Under the pieces are notes generated by a model that saw only the letters and a program-made list of their open reading frames with translations, did no database searches and was not told the origin of the DNA. From Paenibacillus sonchi (lineage in GTDB: Bacteria > Bacillota > Bacilli > Paenibacillales > Paenibacillaceae), in assembly GCF_016772475.1 (NCBI RefSeq), contig NZ_CP068595.1:5952001-6016000 (forward strand): a stretch of DNA of 64,000 nt, written 5' to 3'. Of the stretch, positions 55,187-63,791 are shown piece after piece; positions within the stretch are counted from its first letter, which is position 1, and each line of letters opens with the position of its first letter. Both the position numbers and the translations under genes were made by a program.

Positions 55187-55932
55187 ATGATCTATTTCAT
55201 AAAATTTGTGTACAGCTTCGTGCTGCCCCCGGCCTTTTCGTTATCCTGCTGCTGGGGCTGACGGTCTGGCTGTGGCGGCGCAGCCGCCGCCCGGCCCTGG
55301 CCCTGCTCGGCGTCACCCTCCTGCTCTATCTCTCCATGACTCCCTGGGTCAGTAACCTGCTGATGGGCGGACTGGAGCGCCAGTATGATAAGCCTGAGCT
55401 GCTGCAGGGTGATGTAATCGTCGTGCTGGGCGGCGGAGCCACCTCCGGAACCCCGGATATCGACGGGGAAGGCAATCTGTTTGGCTCGGCAGCCAACCGG
55501 CTGCTGACCGCAGTGCGGCTGTACCGCCAGACCGGACTGCCGATCCTGTTCTCCGGCGGCCAGGTTTTTCCCGACAGCGGCAACGAAGCGGATATCGCCA
55601 AGCGGCAGCTGATTGGCCTTGGTGTTCCCGAGCGCGATATTCTGGCCGAGAACCGGTCGCTGAATACCGAGCAGAATGCCGCCAATACCGCAGCCATGAT
55701 GAACAGCAAGGGGCTTAGCCACCCCATTCTGGTTACCTCGGCCTTTCACATGCCCCGGGCGATGGCTTTTTTCAAGGATAACGGACTGGCACCGCTTGCC
55801 TATCCAACAGATTACACGGCTAGCCGGGGAAGCGGCCTGTATCCGGCCATGTTCACACCTTCTCCAGGTGCGATGAATAATACCGGAACAGCACTTAAGG
55901 AATACCTCGGGCTGCTTGCCGCCCGTTTCTGA
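55187..55932 (+). pseudogene. YdcF-like (DUF218) membrane protein, single-base frameshift
   Basis: The DUF218 domain is intact (DVIVVLGGGATSG, YRQTGLPILFSGGQV, ENRSLNTEQNAANTAAM, ILVTSAFHMPRAMAFF). The N-terminal membrane part begins at an ATG at 55187 after GAGGTGATC, but goes out of frame in the C run 55226-55230. Six C instead of five gives VLPPGLFVILLLGLTVWLWRR and a second hydrophobic segment before the domain, 248 residues in total. Relatives act in envelope or cofactor transport, but the role is not established. Probably a sequencing error. Confidence 0.8.
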
Positions 55933-56058
55933 TGTCCGGAGAAATGGGCTTACCATGGATCGCCCCAATCAGGTCTGGGGAGCCGCCCTGAATCCGTTCA
56001 ATCAAAGATTGCTGTGCACTCAACCGAATGTGGGGAAAAATAAAGTTTACGGCCGCTT

Positions 56059-56774
56059 TTATTGCTGCTCGGCATATCTCCACCAGGCAAAGGTTCCGGC
56101 TATTCCGATTATCCCCGTATACGCAAGAATGACTATACTGCTCAGCTGTAGAGAACCGGTGCTTTGAAATACCGACGGGATGGTCCATGGGAAATAGGGG
56201 CAAATCCAAAAGAAGCCAACACATTGGAAAGAATGACGATGATCAGGATGAGCCCCAGGGGTGCCAGGTAGCCCTTGGTCACATTAGCCAAAAGAATGCT
56301 TGGTGCGGTCACAAAAATGTACAACAGCGAGGTGATCAGGAACTTAATGAACAAGCTCCAAATGAAAGCGGCGGACCCGCCTTGGGCGCCCAGAAGGGCT
56401 CCTACGGCAAGACCTACGGCAAACATATAGATGGAAAGTAACAGGCACCATGCTAAAATGACAAGGAATTTGGACAATACAATTTTCGCTCTGGAAATGG
56501 GCTTGGCCAGTAAATCTTTGATGGTTCTATCCGAAAACTCCCGTCCGAATACCCATGCCGCAACAAAGGTGTATCCGATCAGTCCCAGCGGGGCAAGCGT
56601 ATCCAGCAATCCGGTTAAATACGCTTCCCACTGTACACCGCCGGCGTCACTGGATAATACATTTCCGACGCCCATCATGACGGGCCCGAAGCCTAAAACC
56701 AAAAACATGATCCAGAACACATTGGAGCGGATAATCTTGCGAATCTCACAATGTAACACAGATAGAATATTCAT
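56059..56774 (-). pseudogene. ABC-2 type exporter permease, single-base frameshift near the end
   Basis: The protein has about six hydrophobic segments (NVFWIMFLVLGFGPVMMGVG, LIGYTFVAAWVFGREFSDRTIKDLLAKPISRAKIV, then four more). The frame breaks at the G run 56197-56200. Adding one base gives FAPYFPWTIPSVFQSTGSLQ and a last membrane helix ending at a TAA at 56059, 238 residues in all. Its start overlaps the ATPase stop (ATGA). With the ATPase it resembles BcrAB/LanFE-type exporters that protect against peptide antibiotics. Confidence 0.82.
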
Positions 56775-57724
56775 CTTTTAATCCCCCTGTTGACTCCGAT
56801 GGTGCGGAGAAAATATCCTTCCAGATCCTCCGTAATTACCCGGAGCGACGTTGGCGGCTGATTGCTTTGAACGAGCAGTTCGGCCAGCCGTTCGGGATGA
56901 TCTGCCGCATGTTCATTGGTTAGTTTAATAGAGCCGTCCGGGGTATCCTCAAAGGCATAGCCATGCTCTTCCAGCACCTTCTTCAAGGCAGGTTTGTTCC
57001 GGCCGCTCACGACCAGGCTTTTCTCTAAGGATTGCTCCAGCTTATCCATTGCGACTTCTTTAACCAGCTGGCCGCTGTGAATAATTCCAATCCGTGTAGA
57101 CACCTTCGAGAGCTCCTCTAACAGATGGCTGGATATAAAAACCGTTATGCCGAAATTGTTCGCCAGATTATATAACATATTCCGTATCTCCGCCACGCCT
57201 GCGGGATCAAGGCCATTGATCGGCTCGTCCAAGATTAGAATTTCCGGATCGTGAATCATCGCTTTCGCAAGTCCCAGGCGCTGCTTGTTTCCCAAAGAGA
57301 GATGTTTTGCTTTTTTCTTTTTGTGCGGCTCAAGCCCCAGCTTATAGATCACCTGATGTACGGCATCTTTGTCCGGCAACCCTTGCATGCGTCTTGCGAT
57401 GTCAAGATTCTCCGTTACAGTCAGATCAGGATAAAAAGTAGCCTCCTCCAAATATCCAACCTTGCTCCATAATTTATAGTTTCCGGCATCGACCTTTTCG
57501 CCTAACATATAGAGCTTGCCGGAAGTTGGCTTGATCATCGACAGAAGCATCTTGATCGTCGTTGTCTTCCCGGCGCCATTCAGTCCCAGGAATCCAAAGA
57601 TCTCTCCCCGGCTGACCTCCAGCGAAAGATTGTTTAATACGGTATAGTCGCCAAATTTTTTGTGCACTCCGTCAATTTGTATAGCGGGCGTGCTGCCGAT
57701 TCTTTTCTTTGATAAAATACTCAT
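56771..57724 (-). CDS. ABC exporter ATP-binding protein (BcrA-like)
   Basis: The 317-residue ATPase has Walker A GLNGAGKTTT, the signature LSLGNKQRLGLAKAM, Walker B ILILDEPINGLD, the switch histidine in FISSHLLEELS, and a C-terminal domain typical of BcrA/CcmA-like exporters. The ATG at 57724 follows AGGAGG. It is translationally coupled to the permease. It lies downstream of the two-component genes but is separated from them by a terminator. Confidence 0.92.
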   Translation of the reverse strand: MSILSKKRIGSTPAIQIDGVHKKFGDYTVLNNLSLEVSRGEIFGFLGLNGAGKTTTIKMLLSMIKPTSGKLYMLGEKVDAGNYKLWSKVGYLEEATFYPDLTVTENLDIARRMQGLPDKDAVHQVIYKLGLEPHKKKKAKHLSLGNKQRLGLAKAMIHDPEILILDEPINGLDPAGVAEIRNMLYNLANNFGITVFISSHLLEELSKVSTRIGIIHSGQLVKEVAMDKLEQSLEKSLVVSGRNKPALKKVLEEHGYAFEDTPDGSIKLTNEHAADHPERLAELLVQSNQPPTSLRVITEDLEGYFLRTIGVNRGIKR

Positions 57725-57860
57725 TCGTCAGACCTCCTACTTGTCAAGTTCCAGTGATTGTAGTTTTCTGCTACAACTTATTTTTACATCCAAAGATGAA
57801 GCTTCTTTAAAAGAAAAATAAATAGATCTAAAGAGAATATAAAAAACTATAAACTGCCAA

Positions 57861-57962
57861 GCAGAAACGGCTTCGCCGTCCTTTAAAAGGACGGTATCGT
57901 TTCAGCGAGAAATATAAGGATGATTTGTGGCGTGAACCATATAAATCCTTATATTTTAAAAA
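57861..57962. repeat. Dispersed about 100-bp repeat, copy B
   Basis: Clearly related to 39182-39284, with the shared TTTCAGCGAGAAATA block, the CCGTCCTTT..AAGGACGG hairpin and CATATAAATCCTTATATTTT. It lies directly after the U-tract of the histidine-kinase terminator, the same placement as copy A. Confidence 0.75.
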
Positions 57963-57971
57963 ACAAAAAAA

Positions 57972-58004
57972 GGCTGTTACCTGGGTCCACACCCGGGAAC
58001 AGCC
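57972..58004 (-). terminator. Terminator after the histidine kinase gene
   Basis: The stem GGCTGTT / AACAGCC with inner pairing (CCTGGGT / ACCCGGG) is followed on the minus strand by seven T. It ends the two-component operon and separates it from the ABC genes. Confidence 0.88.
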
Positions 58005-58042
58005 TGTAGCTTTGTTGTTGGAGAAGGAGTGCAAAAATAAAA

Positions 58043-59098
58043 TCAGCGTTGTACCGCCAGGGGAAGGCTGAATCTGATCCCCAAACCGCCATATTCGGAG
58101 GAGTAGGCAACAATTTCGCCCCCGTGATGTTCAATAATAGATTTACAGCTTGCCAGCCCCAGCCCCAGTCCGCCCTTTTGGATCTGCCGCGATTGATCTA
58201 CCGTGAAAAATTTAAGGAACAGAGAAGACATATCCTTATCCGGCACTCCAATTCCATTATCCTCCATTTGGAAATAGGCATAATGTTCCCGCAGGTATCC
58301 GGTCATATACACCTTCAGCTTATGCTTTCCTCCATATCTTACAGCATTGCTAAAGAGATTGCCGAACACCCGGCGGATCATCGGTTCATTGACCATTAGC
58401 CGTATACTGTCCGTGAAGGAATGGCGGCAGGTCAGTTCGATGTCAAGTCCAGCCAGCTCGTACTCATATTCAAAAGCAATTTCTTCGAATAATTCTGTTG
58501 CCTTTACAGGTTTGGCCACCATGGATTCGAGCTCCAGTTTTTCTTTGGTGAAGCTGGAGAAATCATTGAGGAGTTCAACCATATATGCTGACTTCCTTTG
58601 AATCAATTCATAATATTCCTGCTTTTCAGTTTCGGGTAAATCCTTGTGTGTAGCCAGCAGTTCAGTAAAACCGTTAATAGAGGTCAGGGGTGTTTTCAAA
58701 TCGTGGGCGATGGCTGCAATCATATCGGTTTGTTCTCTGTGGGCGAGTTGAAGCCTATGCTCCATCTTATTGAAGTGCTTATAAAGTTCTCCGATCTCGT
58801 CCTTACGCTTCAAAGCCAGCGGAGGCAGGGGATGGACCACATTTACTTCCCCCAGCCGGGTATTCAGACGCCGAATGGGCTTCTCTATGCGAAAATGAAT
58901 ATAGATGATCAGAATAAAAAATATGCAACCAGCAATGGCGAATATGGGCAGCAGCAAGGCTATATATCGTGAGTCCAGCAAGGTGGTACGTATAGGAGAG
59001 TATACTGCAAAGACAAACTTTAAATACAAACCAATAGAAAACATAAGAATTAGCAGCATCAGCAGGAATAATAGGGGAAGCTTTATTTTCAGTTTCAT
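58043..59098 (-). CDS. Sensor histidine kinase
   Basis: The 351-residue kinase has two N-terminal membrane helices (about 7-29 and 46-67) separated by a loop of only about 15 residues. Then come a HAMP segment, the phosphoacceptor H132 in AIAHDLKTPLTSINGF, and an ATPase domain with N box (RRVFGNLFSNAVRYGG), DNGIGVPD and GLGLGLASCKSI. The tiny external loop is typical of kinases that sense through the membrane or a partner transporter. It directly follows the response regulator and lies just upstream of an ABC exporter. Confidence 0.92.
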   Translation of the reverse strand: MKLKIKLPLLFLLMLLILMFSIGLYLKFVFAVYSPIRTTLLDSRYIALLLPIFAIAGCIFFILIIYIHFRIEKPIRRLNTRLGEVNVVHPLPPLALKRKDEIGELYKHFNKMEHRLQLAHREQTDMIAAIAHDLKTPLTSINGFTELLATHKDLPETEKQEYYELIQRKSAYMVELLNDFSSFTKEKLELESMVAKPVKATELFEEIAFEYEYELAGLDIELTCRHSFTDSIRLMVNEPMIRRVFGNLFSNAVRYGGKHKLKVYMTGYLREHYAYFQMEDNGIGVPDKDMSSLFLKFFTVDQSRQIQKGGLGLGLASCKSIIEHHGGEIVAYSSEYGGLGIRFSLPLAVQR

Positions 59099-59099
59099 C

Positions 59100-59795
59100 C
59101 TATTGCTCTCTTTCTGTGTATTTATAGCCTATGCCCCAAATGGTTTTAATAAAGTTATGTTCAGGGCCCAGTTTCTTGCGGATATTTTTGATATGAACCG
59201 TTACGGTATTGATCTCTCCGTATTCGTCTCCCCAAACGTTCTCATAGATCTGTTCACGGCTCAATACCTGATTGGGGTGACGCATAAGGATAGACAAAAT
59301 TTGAAATTCCTTCGCGGATAAGTCGAGCTTCCGGCTGTACAGGAAGGCTTCAAACGTTTTATCATTCAAAATGAGCGGAGCATCAGCCTTTTCTTTAGTG
59401 GGACTAAGTTCGCCCCACTCTTTATGCAGCCTGTCCACTTTCCGGAAATGAGCCTTTATCCTGGAGGCCAGCTCCTGAATACTGAAAGGTTTGGTCATAT
59501 AATCATCTGCGCCGATTTCAAGACCGACAATTTTATCAATATCCTGATCCCGTGCACTTAATAACAGAATGGGAACATTATACGAGGACCGGATAGTTCT
59601 GCAGACATCCAGTCCATTCATATCAGGCATTACTATATCCAGAACAATGAAATCAATATGGTGATCATCCACGGCAGATAAGGCTTCTCTCCCGGAGCTT
59701 GCCGTGATTACGGCAAATTGCTCGTACCTTAAGCTCTTGGTGATGAGTTTCACGATTTCTTCATCATCGTCTACTACTAATATCGTTTTTGGCAT
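59100..59795 (-). CDS. OmpR-family response regulator
   Basis: The 231-residue regulator has a receiver domain (ILVVDDDEEIVKLI, phosphoacceptor D53 in FIVLDIVMPDMNG, a KPF motif in DDYMTKPFS) and a winged-helix DNA-binding domain (LSAKEFQILSILMRHPNQVLSREQIYENVWG, TVTVHIKNIRKKLG). The ATG at 59795 is preferred; the longer open frame upstream has no conserved sequence. It is paired with the kinase starting two bases later. Confidence 0.93.
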   Translation of the reverse strand: MPKTILVVDDDEEIVKLITKSLRYEQFAVITASSGREALSAVDDHHIDFIVLDIVMPDMNGLDVCRTIRSSYNVPILLLSARDQDIDKIVGLEIGADDYMTKPFSIQELASRIKAHFRKVDRLHKEWGELSPTKEKADAPLILNDKTFEAFLYSRKLDLSAKEFQILSILMRHPNQVLSREQIYENVWGDEYGEINTVTVHIKNIRKKLGPEHNFIKTIWGIGYKYTEREQ

Positions 59796-59966
59796 CTTTA
59801 TACCACCCAGCCTCTTTAAATGGACTGCATTTATAACACAAGAGCCGCATGGACTCGAATTGACAAAAAAAGTCGCGCTCAATGCGCCTCTCCAGTTCCG
59901 GATACGCTGGAATAAGAGCTTGAGCACGCCTTGGGAAATGCTGGATGTGTTCATGAATTTCATGTT

Positions 59967-60452
59967 TCAGGATTCTTTCAATTTAACCAGCTCGCAGAAC
60001 CCGGCATGCACAACCCCGGCAAGCTGCTCCGGTGCCAGCTCCATCTGTAGGCCAATCTTGCCGCCGCTGACAGCCATTGTTGCGAGTGCCCCGGCACTGC
60101 TGTCAATAAAGGTAGGATACAGCTTCTTCATTCCTACAGGAGAACAGCCGCCGCGCACGTAGCCGGTCCATTTCAGCAGATCCTTCACCGGAAGCATCTC
60201 GACCTTCTTCTCTCCCGCCGCCTTGGCGGCTTTTTTCAAATCCAGCTCTTCGGCCACCGGGATGACAAACACATACAGGTTCGCCCCGCTATGCGCAACA
60301 AGCGTCTTAAAAACCGATTCCGGCGGCAGCCCCACTTTCTCAGCTACCGCTGTTCCATGAATCTGGCCGTTCTCATTGTCATACATATGGATCTCGTAAG
60401 CGATTTTCCGGGTATCCAGAATCCGCATCGCATTGGTTTTGGTAACTTGCAT
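59967..60452 (-). CDS. ybaK: YbaK/EbsC-family Cys-tRNA(Pro) deacylase
   Basis: The 161-residue protein hydrolyses mischarged Cys-tRNA(Pro). It has the YbaK fold and the catalytic lysine in PESVFKTLVAHSG. Other family landmarks are TNAMRILDTRKIAYEIHMY, LLKWTGYVRGGCSPVGMKK and SAGALATMAVSGGKIGLQMEL. It is a stand-alone gene. Confidence 0.93.
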   Translation of the reverse strand: MQVTKTNAMRILDTRKIAYEIHMYDNENGQIHGTAVAEKVGLPPESVFKTLVAHSGANLYVFVIPVAEELDLKKAAKAAGEKKVEMLPVKDLLKWTGYVRGGCSPVGMKKLYPTFIDSSAGALATMAVSGGKIGLQMELAPEQLAGVVHAGFCELVKLKES

Positions 60453-60492
60453 CCTTCATCGACCTTTCAGGCAGCTCTATCTGTCCGCTCTG

Positions 60493-60744
60493 TTAATCTC
60501 TCGGGTAATCCATGGCCATGATGTCCATAAAAGGAACCTTGATGAGCTCCTCGCCCCGGCTCACATGCACCTTGCCGGTACGCGGGTCCATGCCGACGAT
60601 CGTCCCCCGTACCTGCTCCTCTTTGCCCCAGACCGTCAATAAAATCTCGGAAGCCTCCTGCATCGCTTCTGTTAATTGATTGCCGATTTCCTCCAGCACA
60701 AATTCATCTCTTGTCGGCCGTTTGGCCACTTTCGCTTTTGCCAC
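60493..60744 (-). CDS. YolD-like family protein
   Basis: The 83-residue protein matches the YolD-like family (RPTRDEFVLEEIGNQLTEAM, ending EELIKVPFMDIMAMDY). Such proteins are often encoded next to UvrX/YqjW-type Y-family polymerases in SOS operons, as here, though it lies 240 bp beyond the operon end. Function is unknown. The start is GTG at 60744, fixed by GGAGGA at normal spacing; the longer frame to 60777 overlaps that ribosome site. Confidence 0.8.
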   Translation of the reverse strand: MAKAKVAKRPTRDEFVLEEIGNQLTEAMQEASEILLTVWGKEEQVRGTIVGMDPRTGKVHVSRGEELIKVPFMDIMAMDYPRD

Positions 60745-60981
60745 GCTATTCCTCCAATAAGTTATGTCTGTTTCCATGTGTTATCATCTAGGTTATATCT
60801 TTGGCACCTCCCCGTCAACCACAGCACCTTCAGCTTCCACTGTAGATGGAACGCCATTCTGTGCAATATAGGGGCTGAAGTTATAAATCGGAATAATTAG
60901 TGGAACAATCGGATCGGTAATTATTTTCGAATGATTATGTGGATTGTAAAAAAACTGTCCTCCAGTTCATCTGGCAGTGAA

Positions 60982-61458
60982 TTAAATAGGCTGCTCACTT
61001 TTCAAGTGTGAAAGAATGCGTGTTGCGTATTTTGTAAATCGGATACTGATCTCAGACCGCAATACTTCTCTAACAATACCAAACTGATCCTCATAGCCGC
61101 GGCAAACATAACGATGGTAAATAATCCCATCATGGGTTTCATCACTGAAAATTTTGATATTTCGTTGCCGCAATTCTCGATTAATTTTGGACAGGTCTTT
61201 GGTAATGTAATTCATTATGATTTGAATGACTTGCTCAAAAAGCTGCTTGAACAAATGTGTTGAGTTCTTAAGGTCCTGTAAACTTTTGTCGCACATGGTC
61301 AACATGTACGGGAACATAATGGCATCCCGAATCATGGTCAGTTCTTCCGTCGTTATTCTCCCGGTCTGCAGATTTTTATTTCGGTTCACATATTGCTCCT
61401 GATGTTCCGTTAAAAGCATCTTTGATTTCCATCTCTCGTTTCCGTCGAGTTTGCTCAT
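60982..61458 (-). CDS. Helical protein of unknown function in the polymerase operon
   Basis: The 158-residue protein has no named domain that I recognise with confidence. It is mainly helical and charged (TTEELTMIRDAIMFPYMLTMCDKSLQDL, KQLFEQVIQIIMNYITKDLSKINRELRQRNIKIF). It resembles small YhjD-like proteins seen after Y-family polymerases in Bacillales. Its ATG overlaps the polymerase stop (ATGA), so it is translated with the polymerase and probably takes part in the same DNA-damage response. Confidence 0.65.
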   Translation of the reverse strand: MSKLDGNERWKSKMLLTEHQEQYVNRNKNLQTGRITTEELTMIRDAIMFPYMLTMCDKSLQDLKNSTHLFKQLFEQVIQIIMNYITKDLSKINRELRQRNIKIFSDETHDGIIYHRYVCRGYEDQFGIVREVLRSEISIRFTKYATRILSHLKSEQPI

Positions 61459-62707
61459 TTGAAATGTCCCCCAATTTGACCTGCTCGTTCCCGTGCCACG
61501 CCGGCTTCCAGCAAAGAAGAGGCCCGCATGATGGCATCGCTGCCGTACCGATCCTTAATATGGTCCGTAGCCCGCTCAATCGCATAGGCAGCATTTCTGT
61601 CTTCAAACAAAGTCAATTGATAAACACTGTCATCCGAAAGTTGTGTTAACGAAATAAATAAGCGACTTATCGGCATTCCTTTCCAATGCTCAATAAAAAG
61701 TTTTCGTGCTGCCTGGGCAATTTCATGGGTCAAGGATGTAGGTTGTTGCAACGTCATTTGACGGCCAAATGACGAAGCCTTTTCTCCATCCGTTTCTACC
61801 GCCCCTACAGACACCACCCGGCCTTGATAGCCATGCCTGCGCGCCCGCCGACAGACCTCCACCACTAATTCAAGCAGGACAACCTCAATGTCCTCCAAAC
61901 GCCCATATAAGCTGCTTCTTAAGGCTTTTCCATGGCTTATGGATTTGAGAGCGCCCCGAATGGAGGAGACTACTGGACTGGAATCCTTTCCGTTTGCGAT
62001 CTGCCAATAATATTCCGCCTGGATATCCGATTGCTTTCGGAACTCTCTGCGCATCCTTTGCTTAAATTCGCCTAATTCCAGGCGAGCAATATCGCCTATG
62101 GTCGGTAGACCCATTCGCAGAAAATGCATCGTCATGCGGGAACCCACCATAAACATTTGGCGAACGGGTAATGGCCATAGGTCCCTTTCCATATTCTCAA
62201 ACCCAAGCTTAAATACACCATCATTTCTTTTTTCGCAAAATTATCGGTTGCCATTTTGGCTAAAATTTTTGTAGGCCCAATTCCAACTCTGGACCATACG
62301 CCAGTAGATAATTTCACTCGCGACTGTATTAAATGCGCAATTTCATCTTCGGAGCCAAAGAGCGCCGTAGAACCCGTTACGTCAAGAAATTGTTCATCGA
62401 TGCTGTATGGCTCAACTTGATCGGTTATCGATTCAAAAATCTTCGTAATTAATAAGGATATCGTGATATACTGTCCCATTCTGGGGCGAATGACCACGAG
62501 ATCAGGGCAGAGAGCCAAGGCCTCTCCTACCCGCGAGGCAGTTGTAACACCTTTGGCTTTGGCGAGAGGGCAGGCCGCCAAAATAATCCCCGATTTACGC
62601 GCCGGGTCGCCAACGGCTACCGGTTTGTTTTGATACTCTGGATGAGCTGCTTTTTCAACGGAGGCATAAAACGATTGTCCGTCCACGAGAAAAATGACTT
62701 TAGACAT
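61455..62707 (-). pseudogene. Y-family DNA polymerase (UvrX/YqjW-like), single-base frameshift
   Basis: These proteins are SOS-induced translesion polymerases. The palm and fingers are intact (VIFLVDGQSFYASVEKA with a metal-binding aspartate, and YSIDEQFLDVTG with the catalytic acidic pair). The frame breaks at 62228-62233. Seven A instead of six on the coding strand gives FAKKRNDGVFKLGFENMERDLWP and runs through the thumb and little-finger domains to a TGA at 61455, 417 residues, the usual size. The SOS-box-like sites at 63094-63130 lie upstream of the operon. Probably a sequencing error. Confidence 0.85.
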
Positions 62708-62759
62708 ATCCGAATCACCAGCTTTGTAGTATTGGATTCATTTCGAAAATAATAATCTT

Positions 62760-62884
62760 TGCAGATATCCAGGCCCCGCGCGGTTTGCCAATAATATTCT
62801 GCCTGGATATCGCTCTGCTTGCCCATGGTGGTTCGCATAAAAGGCTTGGCAGTCGGACAGCAGAATGACACGATCCTTAGGCAT
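62760..62884 (-). pseudogene. Remnant of a second Y-family polymerase
   Basis: From an ATG at 62884 the frame reads MPKDRVILLSDCQAFYA, a Y-family N-terminus. It then jumps to GKQSDIQAEYYWQTARGLDI (in another frame), which corresponds to RKQSDIQAEYYWQIANGKD deep in the thumb domain of the neighbouring polymerase. Several hundred codons between are deleted. The ATG overlaps the end of the upstream 65-residue gene, the arrangement expected of the original operon. Confidence 0.75.
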
Positions 62885-63074
62885 AGCGCTTCTCTCCTAC
62901 CCGCCGCCAAGCAAGGATATTGGCAACAATAAATACGCGGGGGGCTCCGGCAGTAAGACAATGGGCCCGGAGCCGCCCGTCCCTGATGCCCACAACTTCA
63001 ATTTTACGCTGAGATAGGTTTCCCAGCTTGTCCATATATACAATTTCGATCATTTGACCGTCTCGAATCCGCAT
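62877..63074 (-). CDS. Small protein at the head of the SOS polymerase operon
   Basis: The 65-residue protein (MRIRDGQMIEIVYMDKLGNL then SQRKIEVVGIRDGRLRAHC and ILAWRRVGEKRYA) looks like a short beta-barrel of the WYL-like type, with the pattern IEIVY..G..SQRKIEV..I..G.L.A.C....PR.F....I. The ATG at 63074 follows GGAGG at good spacing; the 15-codon extension lies in the promoter. Small proteins of this kind often precede Y-family polymerases in Paenibacillus-type operons; the function is unknown. Confidence 0.75.
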   Translation of the reverse strand: MRIRDGQMIEIVYMDKLGNLSQRKIEVVGIRDGRLRAHCLTAGAPRVFIVANILAWRRVGEKRYA

Positions 63075-63093
63075 AAGATCCGCCTCCACCACA

Positions 63094-63130
63094 GGAACAT
63101 TTGTTTGTATTATAACCAAACATACGTTCT
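63094..63130 (-). promoter_or_regulatory. Two SOS-box-like (LexA) sites flanking a -10 box
   Basis: CAAACATACGTTCT (63117-63130) matches the Bacillus LexA box CGAACRNRYGTTYC at 12 of 14 positions and GGAACATTTGTTTG (63094-63107) at 11 of 14. TATAAT on the minus strand (63109-63114) lies between them, 35 bp before the first ATG of the operon. This placement supports LexA control of the polymerase genes. Confidence 0.65.
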
Positions 63131-63225
63131 ACAAACAACAAGTAAGATATTCTTAGGCTGGGATAAAAAAGAAACCAGAACCTCCGCCCTTCCTGTACAG
63201 CAAAGGTGGAGTTCCAGGATTAATC

Positions 63226-63296
63226 TTTTTGTTGCAAATGCAATAAAGTTAGGGTAAATTTAATCTGTCCCGCTTTTATTGCATTTGCAACAAAAA
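63226..63296. promoter_or_regulatory. Long inverted repeat with two MarR-type operators
   Basis: TTTTTGTTGCAAATGCAATAAA at 63226-63247 (quoted as core TTGCAAATGCAA) and its reverse complement at 63274-63296 form a 22-bp inverted repeat around a short promoter region. Each arm contains TTGCA-N2-TGCAA (63232-63243 and 63279-63290), a typical MarR site. It lies 19 bp before the MarR start, indicating autoregulation. Confidence 0.75.
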
Positions 63297-63314
63297 TATC
63301 TGCTAAGGAGTTTA

Positions 63315-63770
63315 ATGATGAAGGAAATTCTTCGGGAAATCGGAATGATAGCAAGGGCACTGGATTCCATGAGCAATATAGAATTTAAAGAATATGACCT
63401 TACAAAAGGGCAGTATTTGTACCTTGTGCGAATATGTGAACATCCAGGAATCATCCAAGAAAAGTTAGCTGAGATGATAAAAGTAGACCGGTCAACAGCA
63501 ACCCGTGCTATAAAAAAACTTGAAATTAACGGTTTTATTGAAAAAAAGGAAGACAAACATAACAAAAAAAATAAAAACCTCTTTCCAACAGAAAAAGGAC
63601 AGCATGTTTATCCTTTTATAAAAAGAGAAAATGATCATTCCAATCTGGTTGCGCTAAAGGGATTTTCCGAAAGTGAATTAGAAACCATGTTCACCCTGCT
63701 TCAAAGAGTAAGAAAAAATGTAGAAAAAGACTGGGAATTTGTAAAAAAGGGAAACAAGAGAATTTATTGA
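63315..63770 (+). CDS. MarR-family transcriptional regulator
   Basis: The 151-residue protein has the MarR winged helix (YDLTKGQYLYLVRICEHPGIIQEKLAEMIKVDRSTATRAIKKLEINGFIEKKED, LFPTEKGQHVY). Two adjacent ATG codons follow AAGGAG; 63318 has the better spacing, 63315 is the longer reading. Codon use is more AT-rich than in the rest of the window. It is followed by an acetyltransferase gene 21 bp later, probably its co-regulated partner. Confidence 0.9.
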   Translation: MMKEILREIGMIARALDSMSNIEFKEYDLTKGQYLYLVRICEHPGIIQEKLAEMIKVDRSTATRAIKKLEINGFIEKKEDKHNKKNKNLFPTEKGQHVYPFIKRENDHSNLVALKGFSESELETMFTLLQRVRKNVEKDWEFVKKGNKRIY

Positions 63771-63791
63771 TTATATAAGGAGGCTACTTAA

